Source: Mikania micrantha (lineage: Eukaryota; Streptophyta; Magnoliopsida; Asterales; Asteraceae). Taken from it: 64,000 nucleotides of DNA. Each line of letters begins with the position of its first letter. Within the stretch, counting starts at the first letter, position 1. Below are positions 60,020-64,000 of this stretch, piece after piece. A program made the position numbers and the translations under genes. The stretch spans positions 65,576,593-65,640,592 of the forward strand of contig CM018685.1 in NCBI GenBank assembly GCA_009363875.1, written 5' to 3'. Below the pieces are notes generated by a model. It had not been told where the DNA came from and made no database searches. It saw only the letters and a list, made by a program, of their open reading frames with translations.

Positions 60020-62774
60020 TCACACAATCTGTCTCGCTTTGATGTCTTGAAGTCGAAGGGTTACAGCTCTCTTATGGGCATCTAGCCCTTCTACCTCAGC
60101 CATGGTCGCCACATATGGCCCCAGCTTTGCAAGCCCTTCTTCTGTCAAAGACTGGATGGTAATATACTTCAAGAAAGAGTCTAGTGACACTCCACTATAC
60201 ATCCGTGCATACCCATATGTTGGAAGGACATGGTTAGTCCCACTAGCATAGTCCCCCACACTCTCTGGAGTCCACTGCCCTAAAAATACAGACCCTGCAA
60301 AAAAAAAAAAAAAAAAAAAGTGAAGTGAAGGATGCAGGCACTGTTCTTTTTATTGTTATTGTATACTGTTTTTGGCCTTTTTTTATCGTAGATAAACCAT
60401 AGCTAAACAGTTGTTCAGTTAATAAAATTTAAGTACCAATTTGGTAATAATCGTTCATGCCCTACAATAAATGATTCAATTCGTAAGGATCATTTCTCAA
60501 ACTATATAGGTTTACAGCACATATTTACATTTCGCCACCTCTACTATATAGATTCAATTCCAAAGTGTTAATTAGGAATGAATGAACTCTGAAGTTTTGC
60601 TTACCAGATCAACATCATCAAAATCTAATTAAGATGGCATCAGTTGCATCAAGCATGAAAATGTGACATTTTAATGTAGCTTACAAGATTATTGGGTATA
60701 TGTATCAAATACTTGATCAATAATTTTTTTTATGTAAATGCAGTTGGCAACTAATTGGCACAATTGTGAAGGGGGGAAAGAAAGCACATGTTTTCTCAAA
60801 ATAGGACAAGTTCAAGCTTGATTTAAGTGGCTTCTAAAAATCTATGAAGTGGTGGGCCGGTGGCTAACCATTTACTACCATCATAAACAGCGAACAATTA
60901 TCTAAGGTGAAGTGAAATCGTTTTTTATAAAGTAATAAACAAGCAAACATAACATGCCAACATGACATTCACCTGCATTTTCAATAAAGCTCTCCCACTT
61001 CTCTGCATCCTTAACATTTATGATCAGATGTTCAGGAGCATACAAGTTGGAAAATGCAACTGCCTGAAAGTTGCAACACCGGATTCAATTTAAAGGAATA
61101 TCTTTTTAACATGTGTTTTAAACTTGCATGATGCATATAAAAAATGAGGAATAGAAAACCAACCTCAACCATATCACGTGCAAAAACAGTGAAGCTGTGG
61201 CTAAGAGCTTTTGAAGCAAACTCTCCTCTTGGGAGGCTGTTGCATTGATTGGTGATTTCTTCATCAATGGCTTTAATATCTACACCCTCACCTGCAATTA
61301 CCAGAACCACCTGGCTATCTGGCCCATGCTCAGCCTGAAGATTCAAAAATTAAGATCTGAAGATAATGCCACATCATTGTCAATTTACAAAACATTTATC
61401 AACTTCAAGGGATGAACAGTAGTGGCATTCCTAGCAGTAAATGGGTTATCGCAGAAGATAGTAATTATCTTTGTTTTCTGTTTTGGGCAACTATCTTTTC
61501 TTTCACCCATAAAAAGGTAATTGGCTTTCAAAAGAATTGATTTAAAAATAACCTTCAACGAGGTCCGAGTGTACCTAGTTTTTCGGGTGCCATGCCATAG
61601 AAAAATCTAATGGTTAAACTTGCTACCAACCGGTGGCCTGTACCAATTACCTTGATTTATATCAATAAATAAATAAAAGTTTTAGGGTTTTAATTAAGGT
61701 GAAAATAGACACAATTACCCAAAACAAAAGTCAGTCCACATTATGTTACCTCTTTCTGCAAAAACTCCGAAAAATAAATTCAAATGGTAACCTGAGAAAG
61801 CAAATCAGCAGCTATGTGAACAGGACTAGCATATTTGTCTGCAATGACAAGCACTTCTGATGGTCCTGCTGGCATGTCAATAGAAACCATAGCTTCACTG
61901 TTCTGTTGGAATAAAAATAAAAATTAAAAAAATATAAATGAGATGCACATTTATCAAAACAACAGTTCATAACAGCATAGAGATTTTTTTGTGTCTGTAA
62001 ACAATGAATGAAATCATGTTGGGAGACATAAGTACTTGGAGAATCATTTTTGTGTGTTAGAATAAAAATAAAAATCAAACAAATATATTAGATGAACAAT
62101 TATCAAAACAAGAACAATTCACAACAGCATAGAGAGATCATTTTTTTGTGTGTGTAAACGATTAATGAAATCATGTTGGGAGACATAAGTACTTGAAGAA
62201 TCATTTTTGCAGCTGTCACATATTGATTTCCAGGGCCGTATATCTTCTCAACCTAAAATTATGAAGTTTGCAATTAAAAATATGTTAAAAGAAATTAGGA
62301 CACGGAATGAACCTTGTATCTTGTTACAATAAGGAGCCAAAGCAAATCAATTAATAGTTACAAAAATATCTGATGTAAAGCGGTACCTTAGGACATGATG
62401 ATGTTCCCCATGCCATGGCAGCAATGGCCTACAAGAACCAAAATCATGAGAAAGGGATACTCAAATGGAAATAACTAAATTGATAAAAAAAAAAAAAAAA
62501 GAACAATTTCCTAAAATGAAAATGTAAAAATGGGATAGTATCATCGTTTTAAAACCTGAGCTCCTCCAGCTTTAAGAATGTGGGTAACACCAGCTTTCTT
62601 CGCACAATACAGTACCTCCTACATGATTTCATGCTATACTTTTTAACAAAGTTAAAGAACCAATCTTCAATTAATTATCTCATTCAGATTAAAAGCAAAT
62701 ACCTTGCAGATGCTGCCATCACCAGAAGGAGGAGTTGCAAGCACTATCGTTTTACATCCTGCAATTTGCGCTGG
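60020..62774 (-). CDS. HISN8: Histidinol dehydrogenase, C-terminal part (gene continues to the right)
   Basis: Eight exons from the right: 62703-62774, 62556-62618, 62387-62428, 62193-62252, 61792-61902, 61164-61334, 60973-61063, 60020-60294, all GT-AG and in phase, encoding the last 294 aa. The N-terminal third, with plastid transit peptide, is beyond the window. HDH oxidises L-histidinol to histidine in two NAD-dependent steps in plastids. Conserved metal ligands and catalytic residues are present: Q and H in LSQAEHG, E and H in LYAPEHL, D in ESVGDYASGTNH, and H in GLDAHKRA. Other hallmarks are KIYGPGNQYVTAAK and SIDMPAGPSEVLVIAD. No disabling change is seen. The last codons (ARQIV) extend slightly beyond the usual end. 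Confidence 0.95.
61909..62216. repeat. Tandem duplication across a HISN8 exon-intron boundary
   Basis: Two units of about 150 bp (about 61909-62057 and 62060-62216) share AACAGCATAGAGA, AATGAAATCATGTTGGGAGACATAAGTACTTG and GAATCATTTTTG. The second includes the 3' end of exon 62193-62252; the first is a decayed copy lying in the intron. Confidence 0.85.
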
Positions 62775-63092
62775 CTGGTGTACACAATATACCAAAGTCA
62801 GCTTGCATCAACTTACTTGAATATATGAAGTGGCAAGATTGGCGGGTTTTAGTTGAACCATGGTCACTTTCGGTTACACGGTTGATAGTGTTTACTCGCA
62901 AACACTTTTTGTTCATTTAGTTAGATTTTTTAACAAAAACAAAATCATAGCTTTAAATCAAAAGCTGTTGATTTCTTTTTTGAACGGCAAACTTGGGCTC
63001 AACGGCATGCCTCTTCATAGCCAAATGAATCCCTTAGACCCAACAACCCACGCGTTGTGATTACAGTTCGCTACCAACTCTTTGGTATCCAA
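62775..63092. other. HISN8 intron (continues to right edge)
   Basis: I searched the minus strand to 64000 for the expected upstream HDH exon (a VPGGTAVLPS-type motif) and found none, so the intron fills the rest of the window. Confidence 0.6.
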
Positions 63093-63262
63093 CGTCGAGG
63101 TGTTGGCGAGCGATGTCCTTGAGCAAATCCACCTGCCCCCTCTGGAGGAAACCCACTATATGGTAAAACCCCCTACCGACCGCTTTGGCCGGGATTTTAA
63201 CCCATGACCTCACATAGCCTAAGTATTATGAGAATCATGGAGTGTCAATTGAGCTACAAGTT
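63093..63262 (-). mobile_element. tRNA-derived SINE in HISN8 intron
   Basis: The minus strand begins GAACTTGTAGCTCAATTGAC (A box) and has GGTCATGGGTTAAAATCCC (B box) about 45 bp later. Flanks CTTTGGTATCCAA (63080-63092) and CTTTGGCATCCAA (63263-63275) match at 12 of 13. About 170 bp. Confidence 0.8.
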
Positions 63263-63480
63263 CTTTGGCATCCAAAGTTGTTAATAAAGCAATAAAGTTG
63301 CATGCATTAAAAATAAACTTTGGGAGACTTTAAACTTCCTCTTTTAGCTAAATAATTTAGTTTAAAAAAACCTATGTTGTCGAAGGTAATAGGCGCACTC
63401 AAGACGCAAAGGTCTTGCCCAAGGCCTAGGCATAAGGAGCATAAAAAACGATAGCCTGAGGGAAAAAAACCACACATAGG

Positions 63481-63946
63481 CATGGTTGTAGAAGTCGCTA
63501 GGATCTAGTCGGGCGTCGAGGTACCGCCTAGGGATTAATCGAGATTAATCGGCGTTAGGTGGATTGGAATTTTTATATGCAATTTTACAAATATATATTA
63601 TACACACACATCAATATCAATAATTTAATATAATACTTAAAATAATTTAAAAAATAAACTTAAATATACTAAATAAAGTCTTTTAAAGTGCAAACTTAAA
63701 CACTAATTTCAAAGTTTAGAGATGAATTTCGATGTTAACTAGCTGTATTCAATGTTTTAAAGACATATCAAGGATTCTTGGTTGAGAAATGTTTAAATAA
63801 TTATGAAATTGGTCCCTTTTTACTAGAAAAAAGTCAAAAATAAATAAAAATCTGACTAGGCCACCTAGCGCCTAGGCACCGCCTAGGCGAAAATCAAGAC
63901 AGTAGATGGGCACCTAGCGCCTAGGCGGCCGATTTTTACAACAGTG
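63481..63946. mobile_element. hAT-type MITE in HISN8 intron (466 bp)
   Basis: Termini CATGGTTGTAGAAGTCG and, inverted, CACTGTTGTAAAAATCG; flanks CACATAGG (63473-63480) and TACATAGG (63947-63954) match at 7 of 8. Same family as 55456-55937. Confidence 0.88.
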
Positions 63947-64000
63947 TACATAGGTATGCGTATAGTTATTGGAGTATTTGTTAACTCCCGTATTTATCTA

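Noticed and set aside
1..64000. Bacterial-type systems (CRISPR, operons, prophage)
   Set aside because: Spliced plant genes and plant transposons throughout; no spaced direct-repeat array found.

Overview
This is AT-rich nuclear DNA of a higher plant, almost certainly a eudicot. The evidence is spliced genes with plant-typical introns, Ty3/gypsy retrotransposons with long LTRs, many non-autonomous hAT and Mutator-like elements, tRNA-derived SINEs and an IPS1/At4-type phosphate-starvation RNA. The species cannot be fixed from the sequence alone; an asterid, perhaps Asteraceae, is my guess from the style of the retrotransposons.

Layout. 1-6839: the 5' half of a minus-strand Ty3/gypsy element (pol runs off the left edge, then protease, gag, two small ORFs and a 2.98-kb LTR). 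6840-15450: AT-rich intergenic DNA with several short transposons, a palindromic foldback, a minisatellite and SINEs. 15530-16020: a compact gene for an IPS1/At4/Mt4/TPSI1-like miR399 target-mimic RNA on the plus strand, with a PHR1-type site upstream. 16020-23578: intergenic DNA with hAT MITEs and SINE copies. 23579-33601: a 17-exon minus-strand gene for TASH3, a subunit of the plant TPLATE endocytic complex; the reconstructed protein is 1189 aa. 35479-43445: a hAT MITE, then a 5'-truncated gypsy element (family B) whose pol is split by a solo LTR of the same family as the LTR at 3863-6839. 44008-44889: an 882-bp foldback element with tandem-repeat arms. 49440-52253: the EMC4 gene (ER membrane protein complex subunit 4). 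54187-58950: an 8-exon WDR83/MORG1-like WD40 gene. 60020-62774: the 3' eight exons of histidinol dehydrogenase (HISN8) on the minus strand, convergent with the WD40 gene and continuing beyond the right edge.

The four protein genes are unrelated housekeeping functions (endocytosis, ER membrane insertion, a WD40 scaffold, histidine synthesis) and form no functional cluster. The most interesting items are the target-mimic RNA, which an ORF-based annotation would miss, and an array of covarying short hairpins just upstream of the TATA box in the family-A LTRs. At least ten short hAT-type elements with recognisable 8-bp target duplications are scattered through the window, several inside introns.
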